Source: Protonemura montana
Taxonomy: Eukaryota > Arthropoda > Insecta > Plecoptera > Nemouridae
Length of the DNA: 64,000 nt
Assembly (NCBI GenBank): GCA_947568835.1
Contig: OX387605.1
Span: forward strand, 6,576,418-6,640,417
Direction: 5' to 3'
The number at the start of each line of letters is the position of its first letter. Position 1 is the stretch's first letter. A program made the position numbers and the translations under genes. Under the pieces are notes generated by a model. It did not search any database and was not told the origin of the DNA. It saw only the letters and a program-made list of their open reading frames with translations. Of this stretch, positions 1 through 10,764 are shown piece after piece.

Positions 1-916
1 AATGACAAGCCCGATGGTTTTTTATCAACGAGTGTGTGTATGGCATATTTGTAGAGGCTTGACTTCCAGATACAAAATCCCATCTTAAAGCATCTATAAC
101 CATAATAACTAGTTTCCCTATGCGTGGTTGGTATAATGTAGACACATTTAGTGGAATTTCTTCCACATATGTCGGGAAATCTGTTACGTCGGAGATTGTA
201 CCGTCACATTTCTTAATTGGAAAAAAACCATACAAAAACAAACTGACCGAAAATATCCCAGTAAAGAGTAAGTAATAAGAAATGTCACGCATTTTTATGG
301 GTTTCAAATATTTGAGTCAGAAGTAACAATTTGCTCTTGGATTGTGGTTAACCAGGGAATGCAAATTTTGCATTGCACATATCTAGACACCGGTTCATAC
401 AGGTTAAGTCTTATTGCTAAATGTAACAAAATGGTTTAACAACGCTGCTTATGATATAGCAACTCCTGATGCTCCAATCCATGTCTTCTAGTTATTTATT
501 AACTTTCACACTACTCATTTAATTTTCCCACTATACACGTTTGTGGGAGTTGTCCCGGCTTCCAGCCGGGCGGTGGCCAATGAAATCAGCTGATATTTGA
601 CAGTAAAGTGGGCTGGTCCGAGTACTGGACAAATTGAAGTGTCAATTGGTGATTTAGTTTGAGTTTCTTTAGGTTGTGGTTGGGAGTAGAGCGCCGAAGG
701 TAAGGTTTGCGTAAAATTAATATTATTCACTATATTTTAACTAGTTGAAGTGAAGTCAAACTTATTGTAATAGTCTGTCATTCAAATTATCCCAAAATAT
801 CTCAAATTTTCCTATGGCAATTTACAGATTGGCTTCAATGAATTATTCCCCAATGGGGATCACATTTCAAAACTTCATGGATTAATACTTCATTGCTGTT
901 GTTTTTTATTTTTTTA
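1..916. other. Upstream region of the HD-superfamily gene; no gene seen
   Basis: No coding exon is recognisable. Around 554-570 there is a short GC-rich inverted repeat (arms CCCGGCT and AGCCGGG, 3-nt loop), followed on the + strand by a CCAAT motif at 577-581. This is the only promoter-like patch ahead of the gene starting at 922. A pyrimidine tract ending in AG at 916-917, five bases before the ATG, could be an acceptor for a 5'UTR intron, which would put the transcription start near the CCAAT patch. This is inference. Confidence 0.3.
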
Positions 917-921
917 GTGAA

Positions 922-1139
922 ATGGCTTCAAGAGTTGAGACTATGTGGATGGAACTAGCAGATGTAGTGCCGCAGACTGCCTTGGACTTGTGGTGGCCCA
1001 AACTCCTGTCAAAATACAGCGACGGAAGCAGGCACTACCACAATACCGAACACTTTGCTGATAAATTTGAGCACCTAGAATCAGTCAAAGAAAAACTTCA
1101 TAACAGAAATGCAGTAGCGTTTGCACTTTTCTTTAATTA
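922..1139 (+). CDS. HD-family gene, exon 1
   Basis: Encodes residues 1-72 plus two bases of codon 73. It holds the tryptophan-rich N-terminal helix and the RHYHNTEH motif. The donor GTAAGT begins at 1140. Unspliced, the frame meets a stop immediately (TAG 1138-1140), so splicing is required; the split codon becomes TAT (Y73) after joining. Confidence 0.85.
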
Positions 1140-4034
1140 GTAAGTAGTCTTGAGTTTTACCATAGGTTTTATTAGTGAAAATCAATTTAGATTAGTGCAT
1201 TATGAAAAATAAAAAAGTGGACTTTATCTAGGACAATTGAGTATAGTATCTGCCAACACCTTTTTGGTGTGACACTAAGTTTGAGGACTCCCAGCTGATC
1301 TCAAAAGATCTGGAGGGTTACTGCACTGCGATTCTAGGATTTTTTCTCGATGTCGACATCTAGCTAGAGATCGAGAACTTCCGAGGTTATCGACCAATAA
1401 TTGTCGTGCGATTCTGAGACAGTGAAACGCAGATGACGATCGAGTTTGTTCTCGATCGCCGAGACCCAGCCATTTAGAGATCTCGACACAGAATTATTCG
1501 CGGGATTCCCCGGTGATTCGGATTTGTTTACTTTGTCCATGTTGTTTAATGATTAGTTGTGATGATTTCGGTTTAACAATGCGTCAGCTTATTGGCATTG
1601 CGCTTCGAAAATAATTTTAAAATCATAAAATTATAAAATACCATACAATACCATGCAGTATAATACAATCATATACAATACCATACAATACCATACAATA
1701 TCGAGATGAATCAAGTGGCTAATTTTCATCTTGCTAGCCAAGACACCAACAATATTTTTGATACTTTACTATATACTAAAACACTTTCAAATCAACGTGA
1801 AAAAGACGTAGCGGGATGTAAACCTGAATTTGACCAATATAAGCCAATTCCACACGTTTTCCCTTCAGTTCTGGAGATTTTGAAAAGAATTTGACATTGA
1901 CGTTGACTTTGACGTTTGAATAGCCTAGGTTCACTGCCGAAAAGATAACTTTAAGAATTCGTTCACCTTGCTGTGGTTAAAAAACAAAACAAATGAATGC
2001 ATCTGTCAATCTTTTTGCAAAATGATTTCTATTTTACGTAAAACGATCGCAAATAAAAGCGTTTGCGCTCAATTTCTTCAATAACTTCATAAGGCATGCA
2101 TGAAAAATACTATCGAGATGCTGCGGGTGAGTAAAAGCCAAGTTTGGCAACACTTAAAAATCGAGCTGAATCGAAAGACTCTGATTCTGCTTGCAATCAT
2201 TCTGCTGCAGTCAATAAATATAAAAATATGTATATTCTTATAATCAGAGCCAGGAGTTTTTCGTTTCTGCAAAAAACGCGATTTGTTTAATTACAAGTTT
2301 TTTCTTGCAGATGTGTACATTTAAGCACATTTTTCAGTGATTTCGTTAAATAGTAAAAATTCCTAAATCTCAAAGTGCCAGAATTGCAAATCTTTGTACA
2401 GATCAACTAATTTGAAGTTGAGGTCTGGGGAATCCCAAGAAAAAGGGTCTGCTGAGATATGCCAGGGATCTATTCTTTGAGACTTCACCACTTGGTCTCA
2501 AGGTTGCTGCATCCTTGTTTATGGTCAGATAGAAAACCAATAGAGATATCCTTGGAGGGGAGAGTGAGTCTTGGCATGTTATCAGTCATTTAACTTGAAA
2601 GGAAGAGACATTGGACTTTTGTGCGGTTGTCATCAATGGTCATTTACTTTGAAGATGGGCAGGGGGTCAGAGCTACTGTCTTATTATACTGATAGACCAT
2701 TTCTTTATTCTGATTCTTTATAATCATGGTATAAAAGCTTTGTTTTATCGTGCAATGTCAAACAGCGACTTTTTTGTAAATTTCCACGCCAATTCACCAC
2801 TTTTTGGTATTTATCATGAGAATTTTTGGTTTTATTATCACCACAAACTCCTGGCTCTGCTAATAATCAAAGGTATATTCTTCTGTATGTAGCAGAAAAA
2901 TCCATCCACCGTTTACTTCAAGCCCTGTAGTAAATGCTTAGTAAATTACCGATTCACTATTTTTTTCAGTCTCGAGTACGATCCAAAATCAGCAGACTGT
3001 GAAGAAAAGAATTTGAAACATTTTGAAGAATTTGCAGATCTAAGCAATATTCCTAAGGTATGGTACCTACCTAGATCTACATTTCTCTACTGAGTAACAA
3101 TTTCTTTTTTTTTAATTCGTAACACTGCTGCATTTGACGCTCTTTGTTGTCAAGGATTCTTTGCTACGCCAAGAAGTGATCGCTCTTCTGCAAGCAGCCG
3201 CCACCAACAGCACCGACGAACACAAGACAGACGGAGTGTTTGGTTCTGAGGACTTGCACTATTTCCTGGACATAGACATGGCTGTGCTCGGATCGGAGCC
3301 AGATCAATACACAAGTTACACTGGCAAAGTGCGGGAAGAGTACTCGTTCTTGCCTGATGCTATTTACCAAAGCCTTCGACTGAAGGTGGGTCTTTAAAGA
3401 AATCAGATTTTTTTTTTTTTTTGTTAATTGGCTGATAATTTTATCTCTTGGTTACCAAAATTAAGGAACATATTTAAAAACTAACTTAGAAAATGGGCAA
3501 TGAATCTTAATGCCAATTAACGGATACAAATTTACGGGTTTCTTTATCAAGGGTGAAAGGCAAAAGCTCGGGTGATTTGGCATTACATTATTTAGTACTA
3601 GAGCAAGACTACCCGTTTTTGCTTGACTTGGCTTTTTCATTTTTGCGCGCTTTTTGGACACTGTGCGCTCAGTGGGACCATACCACCCTTAGAATATCAC
3701 TATTTAGTAATTTTTTCTCAAACAATTTGGTATTCAAGAAGCTGTGGCTTTAATTTGATGCTTGCACGCTTTCCTTACAATGCTAGTTCCTGGAACGTGA
3801 AGGCACTTTACTTACTGTACCTACCAGTCTTTGCTTGCTTCTCTATATCCTGCAGTTAATTTTTACTCCATCCAAAATTGTTTCCATTGATAACAGAATG
3901 TTTGGTTTCTCTTGCAGGTCTTGCAGAATTTCTTGCAGATCCCCAATATTTTTGCAAGTAAAGAGTTTCGTGAGAAGTTTGAAGACCAAGCACGACAAAA
4001 TATTCAATCAGAAGTCAAGTCATTGATGCCTTAA
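922..4034 (+). CDS. HD-superfamily predicted metal-dependent phosphohydrolase-like protein, four exons, 217 aa
   Basis: Spliced CDS: 922-1139, 2970-3057, 3155-3385 and 3918-4034 (stop TAA 4032-4034). All donors are GT and all acceptors AG; the junction phases are 2, 0, 0. The product matches the family of predicted HD-superfamily hydrolases (COG4339-like): RHYHNTEH at residues 37-44, EYDPKSAD after the HD position (75-82), [10 protein letters not shown] at 139-148, and a helical tail ending QSEVKSLMP. Family members normally carry FFHD-x-x-YDP. Here residues 70-78 read FFNYLEYDP, so the metal-binding HD pair is NY, and the usual AT-x-x-H motif is also weak (AATNST at 117-122). The fold therefore looks kept but the metal site is doubtful. 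Length is normal for the family. The ATG at 922 is the first in frame and opens a typical N-terminus. The gene converges with papilin and no partner genes are evident. Function in animals is not established. Confidence 0.85.
1140..2969 (+). other. HD-family gene intron 1
   Basis: A 1.8-kb intron. It contains a roughly 10-bp CATACAATAC-type tandem repeat at about 1640-1702 and a 15-bp inverted repeat (2245-2259 against 2845-2859) that could mark the ends of a small non-autonomous transposon. The short ORFs inside (1706-1894 +, 2087-2272 -) look like chance. Confidence 0.6.
1640..1702. repeat. Short tandem repeat, CATACAATAC-like unit
   Basis: Imperfect head-to-tail copies of a unit close to CATACAATAC, inside intron 1 of the HD-family gene. 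Simple-sequence DNA, with no coding meaning. Confidence 0.7.
2970..3057 (+). CDS. HD-family gene, exon 2
   Basis: Begins after TTTTTTCAG and ends before GTATGG. Encodes [14 protein letters not shown] and a following helix to residue 102, the stretch directly after the (altered) HD dipeptide. Opens in phase 2 and closes in phase 0. Confidence 0.85.
3155..3385 (+). CDS. HD-family gene, exon 3
   Basis: Acceptor GTTGTCAAG, donor GTGGGT. Encodes residues 103-179 including [10 protein letters not shown] and the EEYSFLPD segment typical of the family. Phase 0 at both ends. The 3134 ATG of the unspliced ORF lies in the intron and is not the start. Confidence 0.85.
3918..4034 (+). CDS. HD-family gene, last exon
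   Basis: Acceptor TCTCTTGCAG. Encodes the last 38 residues, a helical tail with [19 protein letters not shown], then the stop at 4032-4034. No AATAAA is visible in the following 300 bases, so the 3' end is undefined. The 532-bp intron before this exon shows only T-rich sequence. Confidence 0.85.
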   Translation, partial: VLQNFLQIPNIFASKEFREKFEDQARQNIQSEVKSLMP

Positions 4035-5478
4035 CTTCCTTGTAATTTTACAGAGTCATTTTAGAGTAGGTAACATTACTTAAGACAGTGCTCGTTACCA
4101 AGTTAGTAATACTGGTAATACCTTTATTTTACAACATATCGTTTAATTCTTCATTGCAAAAACACTCACGTATATTGCAAGTTACAATCTTACCAAAATC
4201 ATTACCAACCAAAAATATTTTCAATTTAAAAAATTGAGAAGAAATCATTTTTTTGGCTTATTTGACTGGTTTTCCCAGTGAAAGAGTGCACAGGGAGTGG
4301 TTTGCATGTTCGACTGGGCATGTGACTCAGCCCCAGTACAACCTTCTCCTATTCTATAGTAAGCAGGGTTGCTTACTCTCTGGCCGCTTCCAGTGCTATT
4401 TTCTTGCTCGACGGTGCAATAGGAAAACAAAAGAATGCATTGACAGCACATGCACTAAATGCACATCACCTGTTCAGGTGGGAGCGCTCGAAGCTGGTGC
4501 TACCTCGGTTAAGAAAATGGCGTCATTGAGCAAGTTACAAACCCGTCCTGGTGCAGGCCAGCCGAAAACGCCATAAGTATGCCTAGATCTAACAAATAGG
4601 TCATTATAGGACGTCCACTCATGTGTATTCCTTTTCTATACGTTATCGTTCAATAAGCATTATCGTTTTTTATCCGTTAGCTTTGATAGCATAAACTTTG
4701 CTGTGAATCTAATCTATGATCAATGGGAAGATGTTCTTATGTCCTGCCAATGTTCAAATAACTACTCACACTGCAACACTGCCTGAGCTTCATAGCAAAT
4801 AATGTTAAAATTAGGTAATCAATGTTAATTGTCAATTGTGATATGAAACTAGTCAGTTTGTCACGCTAGCATTGAGTTTTCTAGTCATTTTTTTCACTGG
4901 ATATATATCAAGTGTACCTCATGCAGGTGAATGTTTACTTTGTTCGTGCGACTTGTTGCTCCTGGAGGGATTTAAGTGTGATAGATGGCATGTGAATAAC
5001 ACTAAACAGAATTTCCTGTGTTAAAATGGTAAATTTAATTGTTGCCCCATCACAAGATTTTAATTAAACCTGCAATTTTGCATATTATAAAATTGCACAA
5101 GCATGCTGTGATTCATGTTTAAACTGTGACTTATTGATTCTTCTATGCAAGAGATTAATATTTCAATTCCTTTACTCTATGAAGAGGTCATTCTTGTTAC
5201 TATGTTACCATCTTCCTTAGGAGCACCAGGACAAAGATCCACATACAATTATTTATTTATAGAATGTGATCTCATTGCTTGTTGTCCTTGTTTATTATAT
5301 TTTTAGTAACAATTCAGGTTTTTTTTGTTATCTTATAATAATTGCATGAATCCATGCATATGTGACCAACCTCGTAGCACTAAGCCGATTAAAATTATTC
5401 CAACGAGTCTGAGGACATAAGGTCAGTGTAAGGATCCACGGATTTTGCAGCACCTGCGATTCATGGAAAGACCCATAA
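4035..5478. other. Spacer after the HD-family gene
   Basis: Mostly AT-rich unique-looking DNA. A + strand open stretch at 4253-4576 (107 codons) is slightly GC-richer and ends in a short peptide opened by an ATG at 4517, but it stops before any usable donor and matches no family I recognise. I do not call it a gene. Confidence 0.4.
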
Positions 5479-5630
5479 ATGGACAGGCAGCGAGCAATCT
5501 CTCCAATTTACGCAACATCAGGGTTGAACACCCTGCTGAACTTTTTTGGCATCTCAGGTGTGTGCATCGAGAAGGCCAACGACCTCTTCCTCTGGCTTGT
5601 CAACTTTCTTGCTTCAAGGGGTTTTGAGAA
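5479..5630 (+). other. Possible coding exon of an unidentified gene
   Basis: From the ATG at 5479 the + frame reads a membrane-like peptide (INTLLNFFG-type: GLNTLLNFFGISG, then NDLFLWLVNFLASRGFEK) ending exactly at a consensus donor, AAG|GTAAGT (GT at 5631). An in-frame TAA sits just before the ATG, so this would have to be a first coding exon or use an acceptor between them (AG at 5494-5500). A possible next exon opens at 5752 (after TTTGTAG) in phase 0 and runs 23 codons to a stop. I cannot identify the family. The donor, composition and hydrophobic pattern are the only support. Confidence 0.25.
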
Positions 5631-6186
5631 GGTAAGTACCATTTCTAGGGACAAGCACTGCAAAAGTGTTTCTCATATTGAAATATGCAATAATCTCAAG
5701 TAAACCCAACTGTAGAAGCTCATTGTGAAGAAGGCCGTTATCTACTTTGTAGGTCAACGTACAGAGAAGTGCCCAACAATCGAGAAAAATTCATTTTTTT
5801 CAATATCTCATAAAGATATTTTAATTTCACATTCTGCCTGTGAAAGGGTAGAAAATGAAAATGGATGTAAAATTGTATTGCATGAGTTTTGGTTTCCTAG
5901 GTGTTTTCCACATAGGAGGTTGAGCCAGCAAGCAAATAATGTTTGGGGCAATCGGACTCCAGCTTTGCAGACTGGGGTAAAGGATCTCCAAAGGCCAAAG
6001 ACGACGACAACGACAAAATTTGATAACGACGCTTCGCATTCTTGCCTGTTTTTCCTAGACAACCACTGTTGTCATGCAGTCATCATTGTGACAAAGAATA
6101 TCTGCGCCCTGGTCAAGGTAGGTCATGAGGACTCGACGATGTCTTGCTCATCAGTAACCTATCACATCGTAGCACTGTCGCCAGTT

Positions 6187-6227
6187 GTGAACTTGTACAT
6201 ATTTATTTATTTTCATAGACATGTCCT
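6187..6227 (-). repeat. Dispersed repeat, left inverted copy
   Basis: Reads AACTTGTACATATTTATTTA and on to CATAGACATGT on the + strand. It is an imperfect inverted match to 8296-8334. The pair brackets the 151-bp tandem array, so they may be terminal repeats of one mobile element or two opposed copies of a dispersed repeat. Confidence 0.5.
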
Positions 6228-6391
6228 TGGTGAAAGAACATTATGAAAGTACCTTTGCGCTGATTTTATTGAAACGCAATCGAAAGCAGTATGAGTACTT
6301 TTTAATGCGTTTATAAAACCAAACGATATTTGTAAACCTACTCGATAGGCTTTTTAATTTCACCACGCTTTTATTCAAACACGATGCATTA

Positions 6392-7637
6392 GTTTGCATG
6401 TTCGGATCCAGAGGGCAGATCAATTGAGGTTAGGTACATAATCTCAGCGATTGAGACCAATATCCATCTCGGCGTTTGTAGACTTTTTGAAGCGCAATGC
6501 TCACAGCTGATTTTTTCATTCATCGCGCTTTTATTTAAATTAGTTTGCAAGTTCGAATCCAGAGGGCAGATCGATCGAGGTTCGGTACATGATCTCAGCG
6601 ATTGAGACCAATATCCATCTCGGCGTTTGTAGACTTTTTGAAGCGCAATGCTCACAGCTGATTTTTTCATTCATCGCGCTTTTATTTAAATTAGTTTGCA
6701 AGTTCGAATCCAGAGGGCAGATCGATCGAGGTTCGGTACATGATCTCAGCGATTGAGACCAATATCCATCTCGACGTTTGTAGACTTTTTGAAGCGCAAT
6801 GCTCACAGCTGATTTTTTCATTCACCGCGCTTTTATTTAAATTAGTTTGCAAGTTCGAATCCAGAGGGCAGATCGATCGAGGTTAGGTACATGATCTCAG
6901 CGATTGAGACCAATATCCATCTCGACGTTTGTAGACTTTTTGAAGCGCAATGCTCACAGCTGATTTTTTCATTCACCGCGCTTTTATTTAAATTAGTTTG
7001 CAAGTTCGAATCCAGAGGGCAGATCGATCGAGGTTAGGTACATGATCTCAGCGATTGAGACCAATATTCATCTCGGCGTTTGTAGACTTTTTGAAGCGCA
7101 ATGCTCACAGCTGATTTTTTCATTCACCGCGCTTTTATTTAAATTAGTTTGCAAGTACGGATCCAGAGGGCAGATCGATCGAGGTTCGGTACATGATCTC
7201 AGCGATTGAGACCAATATCCATCTCGGCGTTTGTAGACTTTTTGAAGCGCAATGCTCACAGCTGATTTTTTCATTCACCGCGCTTTTATTTAAATTAGTT
7301 TGCAAGTACAGATCCAGAGGGCAGATCGATCGAGGTTCGGTACATGATCTCAGCGATTGAGACCAATATCCATCTCGGCGTTTGTAGACTTTTTGAAGCG
7401 CAATGCTCACAGCTGATTTTTTCATTCATCGCGCTTTTATTTAAATTAGTTTGCAAGTTCGGATCCAGAGGGCAGATCGATCGAGGTTCGGTACATGATC
7501 TCAGCGATTGAGACCAATATCCATCTCGGCGTTTGTAGACTTTTTGAAGCGCAATGCTCACAGCTGATTTTTTCATTCACCGCGCTTTTATTTAAATTAG
7601 TTTGCAAGTTCGGATCCAGAGGGCAGATCGATCGAGG
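6392..7637. repeat. Tandem array of a 151-bp unit, about 8.2 copies
   Basis: Landmarks AGTTTGCA, CCAGAGGGCAGATC, GATCTCAGCGATTGAGACC and CACAGCTGATTTTTTCATTC recur every 151 bp. Successive copies differ by only a few substitutions (TTCGAATCC against TACGGATCC, CGGCGTTTG against CGACGTTTG). A diverged half unit lies just upstream (about 6325-6390). Because 151 is not a multiple of 3, each two-unit stretch gives a nearly identical 93-residue open frame on the minus strand; these frames are a by-product of the repeat, not genes. This is a minisatellite/satellite array. Confidence 0.92.
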
Positions 7638-8222
7638 GTCCCAAGTTTGCTAACGTTTAAATGAAAGGCGTCTAACTTGACGGTGGTAAGTTTGTTGCAG
7701 TTTGTAAGGTTGTCGTACTAAAATACCAAATAACAAACGGACTTATTTAATTTACTAATATAAACTAAAACAAGTTGTCTTGGAAGTAAATTCAAGATAC
7801 CACAATGAAAACTTGTGACGGTGCACTCCCCCTAGATCATTTCTCATCCTCCACTCACCTGCTTAGTTTTCGCAATAAGTTGGGCCCTGCTAAATCCGAG
7901 AATCCATCCTAGGGTGGTACAAATCTTTAAATCGTCGCCTCCCAAGAACCATCAACCCTTGCCAAGCGTTCCGTATTTGAGCAGACTGCACACTGTACAG
8001 ATTGGGAGCAGAAAGAGATAAAACTGATCGCAACAGGAATCAAGAAATTTATTGATATTATTAATTCTTCGTGATATCTTGGCTTCACCTACCCGAAGCG
8101 CTTGTGGCTTTTTGAGAACATGGAGTGATGCAATGAGTTTGCAAATGCAGTAAAAAGTACTAATGCGTTCGCTTGCATGCCAATACTCAACTTAAAGCAA
8201 AGTATAATGCATACATAATGTA
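7638..8222. other. Unique spacer between the satellite and the palindrome
   Basis: AT-rich DNA with no ORF, RNA gene or repeat that I can support. Confidence 0.5.
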
Positions 8223-8297
8223 CTTACACCTTAGAGAAAAGAATACGGGTAGTATTCTTTTCTAACCCGTATTCTTTTCTCTAAGCTTACACCTTAG
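8223..8297. repeat. Perfect palindrome flanked by 12-bp direct repeats
   Basis: Arms 8230-8250 and 8265-8285 are exact 21-bp reverse complements around a 14-nt loop. CTTACACCTTAG occurs at 8223-8234 and again at 8286-8297 as a direct repeat on the two sides. The layout looks like a tiny foldback element with a target duplication, or a template-switch product. Confidence 0.85.
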
Positions 8298-8334
8298 ATA
8301 TGTCTATAAAAATGTATAAATATGTACAAGTTAA
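8296..8334 (+). repeat. Dispersed repeat, right inverted copy
   Basis: ATGTCTATAAAAATGTATAA and on to ATATGTACAAGTT; the reverse complement matches 6187-6227 with a handful of differences. Weak similarity seems to continue outward on both sides, which favours two diverged copies of a longer repeat. Confidence 0.5.
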
Positions 8335-8671
8335 ATGCACAGCGATATGGCGTCATAACTAATAATTTCCATAATATATCCATGTAGCCTTTTCTGTCGC
8401 CCTGATTGTGGTAAGCGGCATCCATGTAGCAGGCTTGCAGCAACCGAATAGTGCGGAGTTTTGGCATTTGGGTCTTGCACCCATTTTCCCGGCTGCCATG
8501 TTCGGCCATATGATCTCACATATCAGCTGCACTGTTATTAAGCAATATGTAGAAGGAGAATTCCACATCAGGGAAACCGGGACCAAACTCGGCTTAGAGC
8601 GTAGTATTTTGCTAGGAGGTACTAGTATTTTGTAGGAGGTAAGGAGTATTCTGGGGTACTATTGCAATTGA

Positions 8672-8750
8672 CGCCGTTCTTATGGTTGAGTGGTAGAAGC
8701 CATGGACCTCGCATGCGTCATGTGCTCCAGGATCAAATCCCACGTAAGCG
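8672..8750 (+). other. tRNA-like segment (decayed tRNA or SINE head)
   Basis: Carries an A-box-like D arm (TGGTTGAGTGGTAGAAGC, 8683-8700) and a B-box-like GGATCAAATCC (8730-8740) at tRNA spacing. The acceptor and anticodon stems do not pair well, so this is not a working tRNA gene. A tRNA-derived SINE or a pseudo-tRNA fits best. Confidence 0.5.
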
Positions 8751-10567
8751 ATGATGCGATGATGTCATGTGATTCTAGTGCAAATCACTCGGGAATACAC
8801 TTTCTAGAAATGTCTCTGATTTCTATAATTCTTTATTTATAATTACAGTACACTAGTCTGTGGCAATATATGAAATAAAAAATACTGAATCTAAATTTTA
8901 ACAACAGTGCTTCATAAGTTGTTTTGTATGTACAATTGCATATTTTAAACTGCTGCCAAGAGTTTGAATGTATCTACCATACTTTTCATGCATTAGAAAA
9001 TGGAGTAAAATAACATGATTTAATAGTGATTCTTAACGAAAAAAAGTAATATCATTCTAATATGCAGACATTGGCAGATAACTCTCAGTAGTTTGATGTT
9101 GCATTATAGTTTGCTCCATCCAAAGAAAGTTTTTATAAAACAACCCCTTAAAGGATTTTGCACTTTTTAAACAAATTGAAAATATAACACTTAATTACGC
9201 CAAGGCACTGCTATTAAAAGAAAACAACAACAAAAAACCTTAGGTTTATTATTCGTGTTACTTGTCATCAAATATCAAATTACTTATCAACTATATGAAC
9301 TAGTATTAAAATGGCAGTGGTTCATATTATCCTAGATTTTGGCAAACATTTTACCTTTAATTGTGTACCAACAAATAACATCATTCAAATCCCGTTTCTG
9401 AATCTCATGGTGTAATCAAGGCTAATCAAGGCTAATTAACTTAATATAGGGTTAATTAATTTTCATGCAGAACCACAGCGATGATTAATGATGACATAAC
9501 GACCATAAAAACCAAGACTACAAACGCATTAAGATTTTGAAAATACTCTGTAAAAATGGCACACATGTGGATATTACTCTTTTAAATAAATGATCACCGC
9601 CCAAAACCACAAACCACAAAACCTGTACACAGTGGTTTGTATCACTGATAATATAAATAAGTTTTACTTCATCAATTTTATTTATCAATTCGAAACAAGC
9701 TTGTCTAACATCTTGGGCACTGAATCAACTTTTTGGAGCAAACAAAAACCACTTAAAACTATAATTAAAATACGTAGAAATGATTTATTAATTCCAGCTT
9801 TAAGTGAGCAAGTTATTGCAGAGCTACAGTTTTCCGATTTATCCTGAACATATTTCCATTCAGCTAAACTTGTGCGCCAATAAACTAAAATTATGGACCT
9901 AATGTGTTTGAATAAAAATATTTCGAAAGTTAAGCAAGTAGCAAGATTAAGAGCAAAGTTGTTTTCTGTGTTAGTTACATTTTTTTAGCTCTCTTATCGA
10001 TCATTAAGATTCTGCAATATCTTGCTCGTCTATAGCCTTAGTAAAAAAGTAAAAGCATTCATTTAAACAAAATATGAATTTTAAAACAAAACAATTTTAA
10101 CTTATTAAATGGTACCTATTTGTAGGTCGATGAGTAAAAATAAAATGTGGCAATTTAGCTAGGTATATGTAGAGCTACGGATGATTTAAATCGTCTCAAT
10201 TTGGAGTTCCTCCGTTTAGCAAAAGCTGAAACTGAGAATTTAAAAAACTGGTTGACATAAAGATTATTTCGTCACGTTCACTTTAATTCAAAGGTATGCA
10301 CCACATTTTTCATTTCATTGTTTCTTAGCGAATGTTTACTGGCACACTTGATAAGAGGTTCTATCAATATAAATATTCTCGTAAAAGGTTTTCGACATAA
10401 CTTATAAGTCCACCAATTTATGAACGTCAACGCAGCGATATATGATTAGACTATTATTTCTCACCATATAACAGCCACTGGATATACACCGCTCAGTGAG
10501 CTTGGAGTGATAGCCACGCTTATCAGTGTAGGGTTTTTGGGGGCTGGCGTTGGGGCGGGTGACTAGC
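8751..10567. other. Region downstream of papilin, including its 3'UTR
   Basis: No gene is seen. The minus-strand 3'UTR of papilin must extend leftward from 10567. The nearest reasonable poly(A) signal is ATTAAA on the minus strand (TTTAAT on + at 10282-10287); its use is a guess. The + strand open frame 9590-9847 is AT-rich and not convincing. Confidence 0.4.
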
Positions 10568-10764
10568 TCATTTCCTACGCAAGGATCGACTGTTTGTACC
10601 TGAGCGGTCAAGGTGTGGCCCGGTAGAAGGTAGTTGGCCCGCTTGCGTGCAAGACTTGCAGCAGAAGCGTGCATAGTACTTGTGGGTGCAATACTGCGCT
10701 TGAACGATCAGCTGGCAGTTGGCAAAGAATGGGTTGTCTGTGCAGTTGGGATGAATATACAGAC
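10568..10764 (-). CDS. Ppn: Papilin exon 43: PLAC domain and stop
   Basis: [19 protein letters not shown] and YARFCCKSC are the six-cysteine PLAC (protease and lacunin) domain that closes papilins. A short basic tail ends SRSLRRK with TGA at 10570-10568. Confidence 0.95.

Noticed and set aside
4253-4576. 107-codon + strand frame after the HD gene
   Set aside because: Composition is slightly unusual, but the frame ends in TAA right before the only GT and has no recognisable homology.
6389-7576. Repeated 93-codon minus-strand frames (MKKSAVSIALQ...)
   Set aside because: They recur with the 151-bp satellite, shift frame between units and follow no splice or start context; they are a by-product of the repeat.
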